A stretch of DNA of 64,000 bases from Candidatus Accumulibacter similis (GCA_013347225.1 CP054595.1:4088415-4152414), one strand, 5' to 3'; shown: positions 1-8,252, numbered from the stretch's first letter. Numbers and translations are program-made. Notes: a model not told the origin generated them from the letters alone.

Positions 1-768
1 ATCGGCGCCGCAGCGCTGCCAGAGAAAGCTGGCCAGATGCTGCCCCTGCAGGCTGCCACCCCCCTTCTGCAGCGTGTGGTTGAGATTGAGCATGCAGCCA
101 CAGTCGGCGGAAACGAAGGTCGTCGCTCCCGTCTCCTGCAGCGCATCCGCCTTGTCGCCGGCCATTGCCCCCGAGATTGCCGGATGCTTCAGCGAAAACG
201 TGCCACCGAAGCCGCAGCATTCCGCTTCGTGGGCATGCACCACGACATCGACCGCCGGCAACTGATCGAGCAGCGCGCGGGCGTGCACGTGCGTGCCCAT
301 TTCGCGGCGAGCGGCACACGAGGTGTGCAGGGCAACCCGCTCGCGCGGCCCGCGGTCGGTCAAGCGTACCCGCGCCACCTCGAGCAGGAACTCCGACAGC
401 TCGAACACGCGATCGGCAAGCGCCTGCGCTTCAGCCTGCAGGAGCGCGTCATCGGCGAAGATCTTCGGGTAGTGGTGGCGCATCATGCCGGCGCAGGAGC
501 CCGACGGAACGACCACCGGCCACGGCTCGGGGAACAGCCGCAACTGGGCGAGCGCCACCGCGCGTGCCTGATCGGGGAAGCCGCTGCTGTGCGCCGGTTG
601 TCCGCAGCACGTCTGATCAGCGGGAAAGATCACCTCGATTCCTTCCCGCTCGAGCAGCCGGACAGCGTCCAGCCCGGCCTGCGGGCAGAAGAGATCGATC
701 AGGCAGGTTCCGAAAAGGTACACCCGGGCCGGCTTCTCGGGATACCGGCGGCGCTCTGTTCCATCCAT
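1..768 (-). CDS. lutA: Lactate utilisation (Fe-S)-binding protein LutA, C-terminus cut by window edge
   Basis: Likely one subunit of the cytoplasmic LutABC L-lactate dehydrogenase, which oxidises L-lactate to pyruvate. The 256 visible codons contain two cysteine-rich CCG domains: CCGQP at residues 54-58 and ECCGFGG at about 183-189, each with a further upstream Cys, the pattern that binds an iron-sulfur cluster in the LutA/YkgE and glycolate-oxidase GlcF families. The ATG at 768 is preceded by a good ribosome site (CAGGAG, 7 bases away). The gene is divergent from an LldR-like regulator, which supports a lactate rather than a glycolate role. Full-length LutA is about 240-265 residues, so only a few residues are missing. 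A palindromic operator lies just upstream at 799-813. Confidence 0.82.
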   Translation of the reverse strand, partial: MDGTERRRYPEKPARVYLFGTCLIDLFCPQAGLDAVRLLEREGIEVIFPADQTCCGQPAHSSGFPDQARAVALAQLRLFPEPWPVVVPSGSCAGMMRHHYPKIFADDALLQAEAQALADRVFELSEFLLEVARVRLTDRGPRERVALHTSCAARREMGTHVHARALLDQLPAVDVVVHAHEAECCGFGGTFSLKHPAISGAMAGDKADALQETGATTFVSADCGCMLNLNHTLQKGGGSLQGQHLASFLWQRCGAD

Positions 769-798
769 GGCACACTCCTGCGGGAAAACCGAAACCAG

Positions 799-813
799 AG
801 TGGTAAGACCACT
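799..813. promoter_or_regulatory. Putative LldR/FadR-type operator 1 (upstream of lutA)
   Basis: AGTGGTAAGACCACT is a perfect palindrome around three central bases and fits the TGGTnnnACCA operator used by the LldR/PdhR/FadR branch of GntR regulators. It lies about 31 bases upstream of the lutA start, where a bound repressor would block transcription. Confidence 0.7.
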
Positions 814-963
814 TCAGGTTAACTTACGTTTGCCGCGATCTTTTGTCAATCCTTGCCACACCTGTGCCAATCGTCCTCCAGGACGGTTGGCCTGAAGGCA
901 TTCCCGGGACTCCCGCACACCCGGGCATGGGGCCACCCGGTGACCGCTCAGCCCTCATGGCAA

Positions 964-976
964 CTGGTCAGACCAG
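964..976. promoter_or_regulatory. Putative LldR/FadR-type operator 2 (upstream of lldR-like gene)
   Basis: CTGGTCAGACCAG is a perfect palindrome with the same TGGTnnnACCA core as the site at 799-813. It lies before the regulator gene, so the regulator probably controls itself as well as lutA. The two sites are about 160 bases apart, as in other LldR systems where paired operators allow looping. Confidence 0.65.
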
Positions 977-1029
977 ATTCTTCCTGCAATAATCCGACGC
1001 CGATGCCCAGAGGACGCCAGCGCGAGCGC

Positions 1030-1782
1030 ATGACCTACAGCAAACTCAAATTGCCGCGAATTCCCGATGCCGTCGCGCATCAGCTCGAGACGCGGATCAT
1101 CGAAGGCTCACTGAAGCCCGGCGATCGTCTGCCGGCCGAACGGGAACTGGCGCTCGAACTCGGCGTCTCGCGCCCCTCACTGCGCGAAGCGATCAAGCAG
1201 CTCGTCTCACGCGGGCTGCTGCTGAGTCGCCATGGCGGCGGCACCTTCGTCACCGACCGGCTGACGACGAGCTTCAGCGATCCCTGGCAGCAGTTGCTCG
1301 CAGAACACCCGTTCCTGCACGACGACGTACTCGAATTCCGCCACCTGCTGGAAGCCTCGGCCGCCTCTCTGGCAGCACAAAGGGCGACGGACAGAGATCT
1401 GGAACGTCTCGAACAGGCGTACCAGCGCCTCGACGCGGCTTATGCCGGCAGTGACCGCAGCGCACAGGTCGCCGCCGACGTTGCTTTCCATCTGACGATT
1501 GCCGAGTCGGCGCACAACGCCGTCTTCGCCCACCTGCTGGCGAGCATCCTGCGCCTGCTGCACGAACACGTGCGCCACACCCTGCAGGAAATGTCGGTCA
1601 GCCCGCAAACCGGCCGGCAACTGATGCAGCAGCACGCGGCAATCCGCGACGCGATTGTCGGCCGCCAGGCCGAGGCCGCCCGGCTGGCATCCGACGCGCA
1701 CATCAGACATGTCCGGCAACGGCTGCTCGACGCCACGCAATCCGAGCAGAGGCGGCAGCGATCGCTGCGCCACCTGAGCTGA
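1030..1782 (+). CDS. lldR: GntR/FadR-family regulator, LldR-like (lactate-responsive)
   Basis: A 250-residue DNA-binding regulator. The N-terminal winged helix (about residues 5-72) carries PAERELALELGVSRPSLREA followed by LLSRHGGGTFV, typical of the FadR subfamily. The rest is an all-helical FCD ligand-binding domain with the metal-ligand pattern seen in LldR (DVAFHLTIAESAHN; later QHAAIRDAI). It is strongly reminiscent of E. coli LldR. It is divergent from lutA and the intergenic region holds two matching operators, so it likely represses lactate use until lactate is present. An upstream ATG at 1003 would add nine residues; 1030 fits the family better. GlcC or PdhR type are the alternatives. 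Confidence 0.8.
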   Translation: MTYSKLKLPRIPDAVAHQLETRIIEGSLKPGDRLPAERELALELGVSRPSLREAIKQLVSRGLLLSRHGGGTFVTDRLTTSFSDPWQQLLAEHPFLHDDVLEFRHLLEASAASLAAQRATDRDLERLEQAYQRLDAAYAGSDRSAQVAADVAFHLTIAESAHNAVFAHLLASILRLLHEHVRHTLQEMSVSPQTGRQLMQQHAAIRDAIVGRQAEAARLASDAHIRHVRQRLLDATQSEQRRQRSLRHLS

Positions 1783-1787
1783 CCGCC

Positions 1788-1803
1788 AGCCCGCGAGCGG
1801 GCT
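1788..1803. terminator. Possible bidirectional hairpin between convergent lldR and smpB
   Basis: AGCCCG and CGGGCT pair around a CGAG tetraloop just after the regulator stop, running into the last codon of smpB. There is no clear T-run on either side, so terminator activity is only suggested by position between two convergent genes. Confidence 0.35.
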
Positions 1804-2248
1804 AGACCTTGACGCGCATCAGGCGCGCCTTTTCGCGCACCCAGTCGCGCTCCTTCTCAGCCTCGCGCTTGTCATGCTGCTTCTTGCCCTTGGCGAGGCC
1901 GATCTCGACCTTGATGCGGCCGCGCTGCAGATGCAGGTCGAGCGGCAGCAGCGTGTAGCCGGCACGCTCGACCTGGCCGATCAGCTTGCTGACCTGCCTG
2001 CCGTGCAGCAGCAGCTTGCGCGTCCGCACCGGGTCCGGCCGCACATGCGACGATGCCGCCAGCAGCGGCGTGATGTGCATGCCGAAAAGAAAGACCTCGC
2101 CATCACGAACGACGACGTAGGCTTCCTTGATGCTCGCCCGGCCAGCGCGGATCGCCTTGACCTCCCAGCCATCGAGAACGATGCCCGCCTCCAGCTTCGA
2201 TTCGATGAAGTAGTCATGAAAGGCCTTCTTGTTGGCGACGATGCTCAT
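1802..2248 (-). CDS. smpB: SsrA-binding protein SmpB
   Basis: A 148-residue cytoplasmic protein of the trans-translation system. It binds tmRNA and carries it into stalled ribosomes so that the unfinished peptide is tagged for degradation. The sequence is full length and typical: NKKAFHDYFIESKLEAGI at the N-terminus, LDGWEVKAIRAGRASIKEAYV, RKLLLHGRQVSKL in the middle, and the basic tail KGKKQHDKREAEKERDW that becomes helical in the ribosome. It is transcribed away from ratA, from a shared palindromic promoter region at 2281-2300. Confidence 0.97.
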   Translation of the reverse strand: MSIVANKKAFHDYFIESKLEAGIVLDGWEVKAIRAGRASIKEAYVVVRDGEVFLFGMHITPLLAASSHVRPDPVRTRKLLLHGRQVSKLIGQVERAGYTLLPLDLHLQRGRIKVEIGLAKGKKQHDKREAEKERDWVREKARLMRVKV

Positions 2249-2283
2249 GCGGCCGTATCTCGGTTGGTCGGGTTCCGGAGTGC

Positions 2284-2300
2284 TAGAATCCGCGATTCTA
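2284..2300. promoter_or_regulatory. Palindrome forming overlapping divergent -10 elements (smpB / ratA)
   Basis: TAGAATC and GATTCTA are perfect arms around CGC. Read on either strand the arm gives TAGAAT, a good -10 hexamer; on the plus strand it is preceded by TGC, making an extended -10. The site lies 26 bases before the ratA start and 36 bases before the smpB start, so both promoters probably share it. Neither -35 is strong. Confidence 0.5.
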
Positions 2301-2325
2301 CAGGATTCGCGAGGTGTGGCAGACG

Positions 2326-2769
2326 ATGGCCATGGTCAAGAAGTCGGTGCTGATCGAGCATTCGTCGCAGCAGATGTTCGATCTCGTCGATCGCGTCGAA
2401 GACTATCCGCAGTTCCTGCCCTGGTGCAGCCAGACCCACTGCGAGTTCCGTGACGAGCGGCGGACGGTCGCCACGTTGCACATCAACTACCGCAGCGTCA
2501 GGTCGCACTTCACGACGGCGAACGACAAGGAGTCGCCGCTGTGGATGAAGATCACGCTGGTCGATGGACCGTTTCGCCGCCTCGACGGCCTCTGGCGATT
2601 CAAGCCGCTGACCGCCGAAGCGTGCAAGATCGAGTTCCAGCTCTCCTACGAGTTCTCCAGCCGGATGTTCGAGAAAGTCATCGGTCCCGTCTTCAGCCAG
2701 ATCGCCAACACCTTCGTCGAGGCTTTCGTCAAGCGTGCCGACGAGATCCACGGTGCGCCGCATGCCTGA
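2326..2769 (+). CDS. ratA: RatA/Coq10-like START-domain protein
   Basis: A 147-residue protein of the polyketide-cyclase/START (SRPBCC) fold. The family includes E. coli RatA, reported to affect 70S ribosome association, and mitochondrial Coq10, which binds ubiquinone. Typical features are SSQQMFDLVDRVEDYPQFLP near the N-terminus, the central FRRLDGLWRFKP, and the C-terminal helix IANTFVEAFVKRADEI. The ATG at 2326 was chosen because MxxVKKSVLIEHS matches family starts; a GTG at 2314 is possible. The smpB-ratA-rnfH arrangement is widely conserved in proteobacteria, which supports the assignment. It overlaps rnfH by eight bases. Confidence 0.9.
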   Translation: MAMVKKSVLIEHSSQQMFDLVDRVEDYPQFLPWCSQTHCEFRDERRTVATLHINYRSVRSHFTTANDKESPLWMKITLVDGPFRRLDGLWRFKPLTAEACKIEFQLSYEFSSRMFEKVIGPVFSQIANTFVEAFVKRADEIHGAPHA

Positions 2770-3076
2770 GATGCTGACGATCGAGGTCATCTACGCGCTG
2801 CCGACGAAGCAGCATCTGGTCACCCTCAGGCTGCCACCGGGCAGCACCGTCCAGCAGGCCATCGACGCCTCGGGGCTGCTGCAGAAGTTCCCGGAGATCG
2901 ACGTGAAGACGAACAAGATCGGCGTCTTCGCCAAGCTCAGCAAGCCGGACGCAGTGCTGCACGATCACGACCGGGTGGAGATCTACCGGCCGCTGATCGC
3001 CGATCCGAAGGAGGTGCGCAAGCAGCGGGCGGCCGCCGGCAAGGTGATGAAGAAGGGAGCCGGCGAAGGCGAATGA
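2762..3076 (+). CDS. rnfH: RnfH family ubiquitin-like protein
   Basis: A 104-residue member of the RnfH (UPF0125) family with a beta-grasp, ubiquitin-like fold. The role is unclear, despite an old link to the Rnf electron-transport complex. Diagnostic stretches are IEVIYALPTKQHLVTLRLP, TVQQAIDASGLLQKFPEID, and VFAKLSKPDAVLHDHDRVE followed by IYRPLIADPKEVRKQRA. The ATG at 2762 lies inside the end of ratA, so the two genes are translationally coupled. The longer frame from 2735 would overlap ratA further and is not family-like. Confidence 0.92.
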   Translation: MPEMLTIEVIYALPTKQHLVTLRLPPGSTVQQAIDASGLLQKFPEIDVKTNKIGVFAKLSKPDAVLHDHDRVEIYRPLIADPKEVRKQRAAAGKVMKKGAGEGE

Positions 3077-3086
3077 CGGGACGTGG

Positions 3087-3542
3087 CTACTTGCAGTTGC
3101 GCTGCACGTCGTCGCGCGTCCGCGCGATCGCCTGCGCACGCTCGCTGTCGTCGAGGTAATAGCGCTCGCCCTTGCCGTCGCTCAGCTGGATCCGTTCGCC
3201 CGACTCGAGACTGCGCAGGTATCGACGCAATGCTTCGCAATCCTCGCGCTTCCTCGCGTTCGCCCGTTGCTCGTCTTCACGCTTCTCGGCCGCATCACGC
3301 GACTCCTGCTGCCGCTTGCGGAACTCCATGTCACGGTCGGCGAGGGTCCTCGCCGGCGCCGCAGCCGGCTCGCTCGCCGGCGACGGCGCCGCGGTGTCGA
3401 TCCGGCGCAGCTGTCGCACCGGACCCGACGGCGGGCGATCCGAGATCACCGTCTTGTTGTTCTCATCCTGCCATTGATAGACCTGCGCCTCGGCAGCGAT
3501 CGCGGTGGCCAGGATGACGGCGACAAGAGCAGGGCGTTTCAT
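3087..3542 (-). CDS. DUF4124-domain secreted protein
   Basis: A 151-residue protein exported by a Sec signal peptide (MKRPALVAVILATAIAAEA, cleaved near AEA-Q). The mature N-terminus carries a DUF4124 domain (QVYQWQDENNKTVISDRPP), a short module found on many small periplasmic proteins of beta- and gammaproteobacteria and of unknown function. The rest is charged and probably coiled (RKRQQESRDAAEKREDEQRANARKRED). An ATG two codons upstream (3548) is equally possible. It is divergent from guaB and convergent with rnfH, so it is a single-gene unit. Confidence 0.85.
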   Translation of the reverse strand: MKRPALVAVILATAIAAEAQVYQWQDENNKTVISDRPPSGPVRQLRRIDTAAPSPASEPAAAPARTLADRDMEFRKRQQESRDAAEKREDEQRANARKREDCEALRRYLRSLESGERIQLSDGKGERYYLDDSERAQAIARTRDDVQRNCK

Positions 3543-3570
3543 GGTCATTCAGCCGTGTGAGAGCACGCTG

Positions 3571-3576
3571 TATAAT
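3571..3576 (+). promoter_or_regulatory. Consensus -10 box of the guaB promoter
   Basis: TATAAT matches the sigma-70 -10 consensus exactly and lies 28 bases before the guaB ATG. The -35 region at the right spacing (TTCAGC, about 3548-3553) is weak and falls at the start of the divergent DUF4124 gene. Confidence 0.7.
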
Positions 3577-3604
3577 ACGTTTTTGTGACCGCGGATCAAA
3601 GGCC

Positions 3605-5062
3605 ATGCGTGTAATCCAAAGGGCGCTGACGTTCGACGACGTTCTCCTCCTTCCCGCCCACTCGACGATCATGCCACGCGATGTCACTCTGAGAACGCGC
3701 CTGACGCGCAACATCAGCCTCAACCTGCCGCTCGTTTCCGCGGCGATGGACACGGTCACCGAAAGCCGTCTGGCGATCGCCCTGGCGCAGGAAGGCGGCA
3801 TCGGCATCGTGCACAAGAACCTGAAGCCGAAGGCGCAGGCGGCCGAAGTGGCGCGCGTCAAGCGTTTCGAGTCCGGCATCCTCAAGGATCCGATCACCGT
3901 CCCGCCGACCATGTCGGTACGCGACGTTCTCAGCCTGACCCGTCTGCACCGGATCTCCGGAGTACCGGTGGTCGATGGCCAGGTCGTCGTCGGCATCGTC
4001 ACCAACCGCGACCTGCGCTTCGAAACGCTGCTCGACCAACCGGTGAGCAACATCATGACCCCACGCCCGCGACTGGTGACCGTTCATGAGGGAGCGACCG
4101 TCGAAGAGGGCAAGGCGCTGATCCACAAGCACCGCCTGGAGCGCGTCCTGGTGGTCAACGACGCCTTTGAACTGCGTGGCCTGATCACCGTCAAGGACAT
4201 CATCAAGACCACCGAACATCCGGATGCAAGCAAGGATGCGGCTGGCCGCCTGCGCGTCGGCGCCGCCATCGGCGTCGGCCCGGGCACCGAGGAACGCGCC
4301 GAGCTTCTCGCCGAAGCAGGCGTTGACGTCCTTGTCGTCGACACGGCGCACGGCCACTCGCAAGGGGTCCTCGACCGCGTCCGCTGGGTCAAGAGGACCT
4401 TTCCCACCGTCGAGGTGATCGGCGGCAACATCGCCACCGCCGATGCCGCGCGCGCCATGCTCGACCACGGCGCGGACGGCGTCAAGGTCGGCATCGGGCC
4501 GGGGTCGATCTGCACCACACGCATCGTCGCCGGCGTCGGCGTGCCGCAGATCACCGCCATCCAGATGGTGCACGAGGCGATCAGGGACAGCGACGTGCCG
4601 ATGATCGCCGACGGCGGCATCCGCTATTCGGGCGACATCTCGAAGGCGATCGCCGCCGGCGGCGACGCGGTGATGCTCGGCGGTCTGTTCGCCGGCACCG
4701 AGGAAGCGCCGGGCGACGTCGAACTCTATCAGGGCCGTTCCTACAAATCCTACCGCGGCATGGGCTCGATCGGTGCCATGGCTGCGGGCGCCGCCGACCG
4801 CTACTTCCAGGACACGGCCAATCTCGACAAGCTGGTGCCCGAAGGCATCGAGGGCCGCGTTCCGTACAAGGGTTCGGTGCTGGCCGTGATTCATCAGTTG
4901 ATGGGTGGCCTGCGGGCGTCGATGGGTTACCTCGGCTGCCGCAGCATCGGCGAGATGCACGAGCGCGCGAGCTTCGTCGAGATCACCTCTTCGGGCGTGC
5001 GCGAGTCACATGTCCACGACGTCCAGATCACCAAGGAAGCGCCAAACTACCACGTCGATTGA
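3605..5062 (+). CDS. guaB: Inosine-5'-monophosphate dehydrogenase
   Basis: This enzyme oxidises IMP to XMP with NAD+, the first committed step of GMP synthesis. At 485 residues it is full length. It starts MRVIQRALTFDDVLLLPA, has two CBS domains in the middle (about residues 95-205), and shows the catalytic loop GIGPGSICTTR with the active-site Cys, then IADGGIRYSGDI and the flap motif RGMGS. The ATG at 3605 was chosen because MRVIQxALTFDDV is the family start; the frame extends further upstream without support. It is followed by guaA 58 bases later, the usual operon. Confidence 0.97.
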   Translation: MRVIQRALTFDDVLLLPAHSTIMPRDVTLRTRLTRNISLNLPLVSAAMDTVTESRLAIALAQEGGIGIVHKNLKPKAQAAEVARVKRFESGILKDPITVPPTMSVRDVLSLTRLHRISGVPVVDGQVVVGIVTNRDLRFETLLDQPVSNIMTPRPRLVTVHEGATVEEGKALIHKHRLERVLVVNDAFELRGLITVKDIIKTTEHPDASKDAAGRLRVGAAIGVGPGTEERAELLAEAGVDVLVVDTAHGHSQGVLDRVRWVKRTFPTVEVIGGNIATADAARAMLDHGADGVKVGIGPGSICTTRIVAGVGVPQITAIQMVHEAIRDSDVPMIADGGIRYSGDISKAIAAGGDAVMLGGLFAGTEEAPGDVELYQGRSYKSYRGMGSIGAMAAGAADRYFQDTANLDKLVPEGIEGRVPYKGSVLAVIHQLMGGLRASMGYLGCRSIGEMHERASFVEITSSGVRESHVHDVQITKEAPNYHVD

Positions 5063-5080
5063 ACCGCGATCGACGACCGA

Positions 5081-5101
5081 CGGGCGGCGACGAGCCGCCC
5101 G
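5081..5101 (+). terminator. Hairpin between guaB and guaA (attenuator or partial terminator)
   Basis: CGGGCGGC and GCCGCCCG form an eight-base-pair perfect stem around GACGA, followed by CTTCATTT. It resembles a weak intrinsic terminator. As it lies inside a conserved operon it more likely trims expression of guaA or stabilises the guaB transcript. Confidence 0.5.
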
Positions 5102-5120
5102 CTTCATTTGAGGCCGTGCC

Positions 5121-6686
5121 ATGTCCCATCAGAAAATCCTCATCCTCGATTTCGGCTCGCAGGTGGCACAGCTGATTGCCCGCCGCGTGCGCGAACAGCA
5201 GGTCTATTGCGAGCTGCATCCGTACGACGTCGGCGAGAATTTCATCCGCGACTTCGGCGCCCAGGGAATCATCCTCTCCGGTGGCCCGAACTCGGTGTAT
5301 GAAGTCGAGGACTTCCGCGCGCCGCCCGTTGTCTTCGAGCTCGGCGTGCCGGTTTTCGGCATCTGTTACGGCATGCAGACGATGGCGGCACAGCTCGGAG
5401 GCCGCGTCGAGAGTTCGAAGCGGCGCGAGTTCGGCTACGCCGAGATGCGCGCCCGCGGCCACTCGGCGCTGTTCAGCGGCATCGAGGACCGCCGCAACGA
5501 GCAGGGTCACGGTCTCCTCGACGTCTGGATGAGCCACGGCGACAAGGTGACCGAACTGCCGCCCGGATTCACCGTCATCGGCAGCAACGAATCGACGCCG
5601 ATCGCGGCCATGGCCGACGAGAAGCGCCGCTTCTACGCCGTGCAGTTCCACCCCGAGGTGACGCACACGCTCAAGGGTGGCCAGATCATCGGCCGCTTCG
5701 TGCGCGACATCTGCGGCTGCGGCCATGACTGGAACATGCCCGACTACGTTGTCGAGGCCGTGTCCAGGATTCGCGCGCAGGTGGGCGGCGACGAAGTCGT
5801 CCTCGGGCTGTCGGGCGGCGTCGACTCATCGGTGGCGGCAGCGCTGATCCACCGTGCGATCGGCGACCAGCTGACCTGCGTCTTCGTCGACAACGGCCTG
5901 TTGCGCCTCAACGAGGCCGAGCAGGTTCTGCGCACCTTTGCCAGCAACCTCGGCGTGCGCGTCGTGCACGTCGATGCCGCGGCGCGCTTCATGCAACAGT
6001 TGCAGGGCGTCACCGACCCCGAGCAGAAACGCAAGATCATCGGCCGCGAATTCGTCGAGGTCTTCCAGAGCGAGGCCGCCCGGCTCCCCAATGCGCGCTG
6101 GCTGGCGCAGGGAACGATTTACCCCGACGTCATCGAGTCCGCGGGAGCGAAGACGAAGAAGGCACATACCATCAAGAGCCACCACAACGTCGGCGGCCTT
6201 CCCGAGAGTCTCAACCTGACGCTGCTCGAGCCGCTGCGCGAGCTGTTCAAGGACGAGGTGCGCGAACTCGGGATCGCGCTCGGATTGCCGCGCGAGATGG
6301 TCTACCGCCACCCCTTCCCCGGTCCCGGCCTCGGTGTCCGTATCCTCGGCGAGGTCAGACCCGAATACGCCGAACTTCTGCGCCGCGCCGACGCGATCTT
6401 CATCGACGAACTGCGTGCCAGCGGCTGGTACGACAAGACCAGCCAGGCCTTCGCCGTCTTCCTGCCGGTGCGCTCGGTCGGCGTCATGGGCGATGGCCGG
6501 ACCTACGAGTACGTCGTCGCCCTGCGCGCGGTCGAGACACAGGATTTCATGACCGCGCACTGGGCCGAACTGCCGCACAGCCTGCTCGGCAAGGTCGCGA
6601 ACCGGATCATCAACGAAGTGCGCGGCATCAACCGTGTCGTCTACGACATCTCGAGCAAGCCGCCGGCGACGATCGAGTGGGAATGA
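5121..6686 (+). CDS. guaA: GMP synthase (glutamine-hydrolysing)
   Basis: It converts XMP to GMP using glutamine and ATP. The 521 residues are full length. The N-terminal class I glutamine amidotransferase shows FGICYGMQ with the nucleophilic Cys and AVQFHPEV with the catalytic His. The ATP pyrophosphatase domain has the P-loop GLSGGVDSSVAA. The C-terminal dimerisation domain ends NRVVYDISSKPPATIEWE, the normal family end. The 3' end is the insertion point of the ICE to the right. The reading frame is intact, so the element rebuilt or spared the guaA terminus. Confidence 0.98.
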   Translation: MSHQKILILDFGSQVAQLIARRVREQQVYCELHPYDVGENFIRDFGAQGIILSGGPNSVYEVEDFRAPPVVFELGVPVFGICYGMQTMAAQLGGRVESSKRREFGYAEMRARGHSALFSGIEDRRNEQGHGLLDVWMSHGDKVTELPPGFTVIGSNESTPIAAMADEKRRFYAVQFHPEVTHTLKGGQIIGRFVRDICGCGHDWNMPDYVVEAVSRIRAQVGGDEVVLGLSGGVDSSVAAALIHRAIGDQLTCVFVDNGLLRLNEAEQVLRTFASNLGVRVVHVDAAARFMQQLQGVTDPEQKRKIIGREFVEVFQSEAARLPNARWLAQGTIYPDVIESAGAKTKKAHTIKSHHNVGGLPESLNLTLLEPLRELFKDEVRELGIALGLPREMVYRHPFPGPGLGVRILGEVRPEYAELLRRADAIFIDELRASGWYDKTSQAFAVFLPVRSVGVMGDGRTYEYVVALRAVETQDFMTAHWAELPHSLLGKVANRIINEVRGINRVVYDISSKPPATIEWE

Positions 6687-6947
6687 TTCGGCGTCTTTCA
6701 GGGTCTATCGAGGCCTGTCGGAAAGTTCATCTAAGTCTTTGTCCTACATAAGAAATGTCTGTTGAGATCTATCGGCATCTATCGGTGAGATGCCTTTCGA
6801 TCTGACGGTAAATCTGACGGTAAAAATCTTCGACCGGATGTCTCCAAAGTTTTTACCGTCAGCTCAAAGCGAGCACTGACGGTAAAAAAGATGGCATGAA
6901 ATTCATATAAATCAAGCACTTAGTGAAGTTGTAGCGGCCGTTTTGGC
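6687..6947. other. Left attachment region of the ICE (attL side), repeat-rich
   Basis: This AT-richer stretch separates guaA from the integrase. It holds four of the five copies of the decamer TGACGGTAAA: 6803-6812, 6815-6824, inverted at 6852-6861, 6877-6886; the fifth (6949-6958) lies just past the end. There are also two copies of ATCTATCGG ten bases apart (6767-6775, 6777-6785), with a partial third at 6704-6710. Short direct and inverted repeats beside an integrase gene are what arm-type integrase sites and excisionase sites look like. The core crossover site is presumably within the last bases of guaA. The right end is not in the window, so the exact att core cannot be fixed. Confidence 0.6.
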
Positions 6948-6983
6948 GTGACGGTAAAATTCCTCCGAGAGGAGGGACTGCCG

Positions 6984-8243
6984 ATGCTGTCCGATGGCAC
7001 GCTCAGGGGCATCAAGCCCCAGGCCACCACCTACAAGATCGCCGACCGGGACGGCATGTACGTGACCGTCTCCCCCAGGGGCACGATCACCTTTCGTCTC
7101 GACTACCGGCTCAACGGCCGGCGTGAAACGCTCACGATCGGTCGCTACGGGTCGAAGGACGGGATCTCGCTGCTGATGGCGCGCGAGCGCTGCGTGGAAG
7201 CGCGCAAGGCGATCGCCGAAGGCCGGTCTCCGTCCCAAGAGAAGCAGCGCGAGAAGCGCAGGGCGGCCGAGGCCAAGACCTTCGAAGAGTTCACGAAGCG
7301 CTGGCTGGAAGAAGCCAGGATGGCCGAGAGCACGAAGTCGATGCGCAAGAGCATCATTGACCGGGACATCCTGCCTGTGTTCCGCAATCGGCTGATGGCC
7401 GAGATCGGGCCGGAAGACCTGCGCAACCTGTGCGCCAAGGTCAAGGCGCGCGGCGCGCCGGCCACCGCCGTGCACGTGCGCGACATCGTCAAGCAGGTCT
7501 TCGGCTTCGCAGCCCTGCACGGCGAGAAGGCGCCGAATCCGGCGGACGAAGTCGGCCCCTCGTCGATCGCCACCTTCGTGGCCAAGGACCGCGCGCTGTC
7601 GCCGTCCGAGATCCGCGTCATGCACCGGGTGCTGGACGCCACGGCGACCCTGCCGACCATCCGCCTGGCGCTACGCCTGATCCTGCTGACGCTCGTGCGC
7701 AAGAGCGAACTGATCGAGGCCACCTGGGACGAGGTCGACTTCGAGAACGCCGTCTGGACGATCCCGAAAAGCCGCATGAAGGCCGGCAAGCCCCACAACG
7801 TGTATCTGTCGCAGCAGGCACTCGACATCATGGTGGCGCTGCGCACCTGTGCCAGCGGGTCCAAGTTCCTGCTGCCCTCGCGCTACGACGCTGACCGCTG
7901 CATGTCGAAGGCGACCCTGAACCGGGTCACCCAGATCGTCGCGGAGCGAGCCAAGGAAGCGAAGCTGCCGCTGGAACCGTTCACCGTGCACGACCTGCGC
8001 CGCACCGGCTCGACCATCCTGAACGAACTCGGCTTCAACAGCGACTGGATCGAGAAGTGCCTGGCCCACGAAGACGGGCGCTCATCGCGCGGCGTCTACA
8101 ACAAGGCGGAGTACGCAGAGCAGCGGCGTCACATGCTGCAGGAGTGGGCCGACATGATCGATGCCTGGGTGGCGGGGAAGACCCACACGCCGACGCTGCT
8201 GCCGCCGACGATGAAGGTGGCAACGACGGCGGCGCCGATTTGA
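6984..8243 (+). CDS. int: P4-type tyrosine integrase of the ICE
   Basis: A 419-residue site-specific recombinase that should integrate and excise the element at guaA. The N-terminal DUF4102 arm-binding domain (LSDGTLRGIKP to about residue 85) is followed by a core-binding domain and the catalytic domain. Visible active-site motifs are the first Arg in TLVRKSELIEATWDEVD, HDLRRTGSTIL (His-x-x-Arg), the His in CLAHE, and the nucleophilic Tyr in RGVYNKAEYAEQRR. The ATG at 6984 has a strong ribosome site (GGAGGG). The longer frame from 6948 begins inside an att-region repeat and is unlikely. The gene points away from guaA, as usual for int next to its att site. Confidence 0.93.
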   Translation: MLSDGTLRGIKPQATTYKIADRDGMYVTVSPRGTITFRLDYRLNGRRETLTIGRYGSKDGISLLMARERCVEARKAIAEGRSPSQEKQREKRRAAEAKTFEEFTKRWLEEARMAESTKSMRKSIIDRDILPVFRNRLMAEIGPEDLRNLCAKVKARGAPATAVHVRDIVKQVFGFAALHGEKAPNPADEVGPSSIATFVAKDRALSPSEIRVMHRVLDATATLPTIRLALRLILLTLVRKSELIEATWDEVDFENAVWTIPKSRMKAGKPHNVYLSQQALDIMVALRTCASGSKFLLPSRYDADRCMSKATLNRVTQIVAERAKEAKLPLEPFTVHDLRRTGSTILNELGFNSDWIEKCLAHEDGRSSRGVYNKAEYAEQRRHMLQEWADMIDAWVAGKTHTPTLLPPTMKVATTAAPI

Positions 8244-8252
8244 GGGCTGGAG

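Noticed and set aside
6600..6690. Possible truncation of guaA by the ICE
   Set aside because: The frame ends with the normal GMP synthase C-terminus (KPPATIEWE), so the gene is intact.
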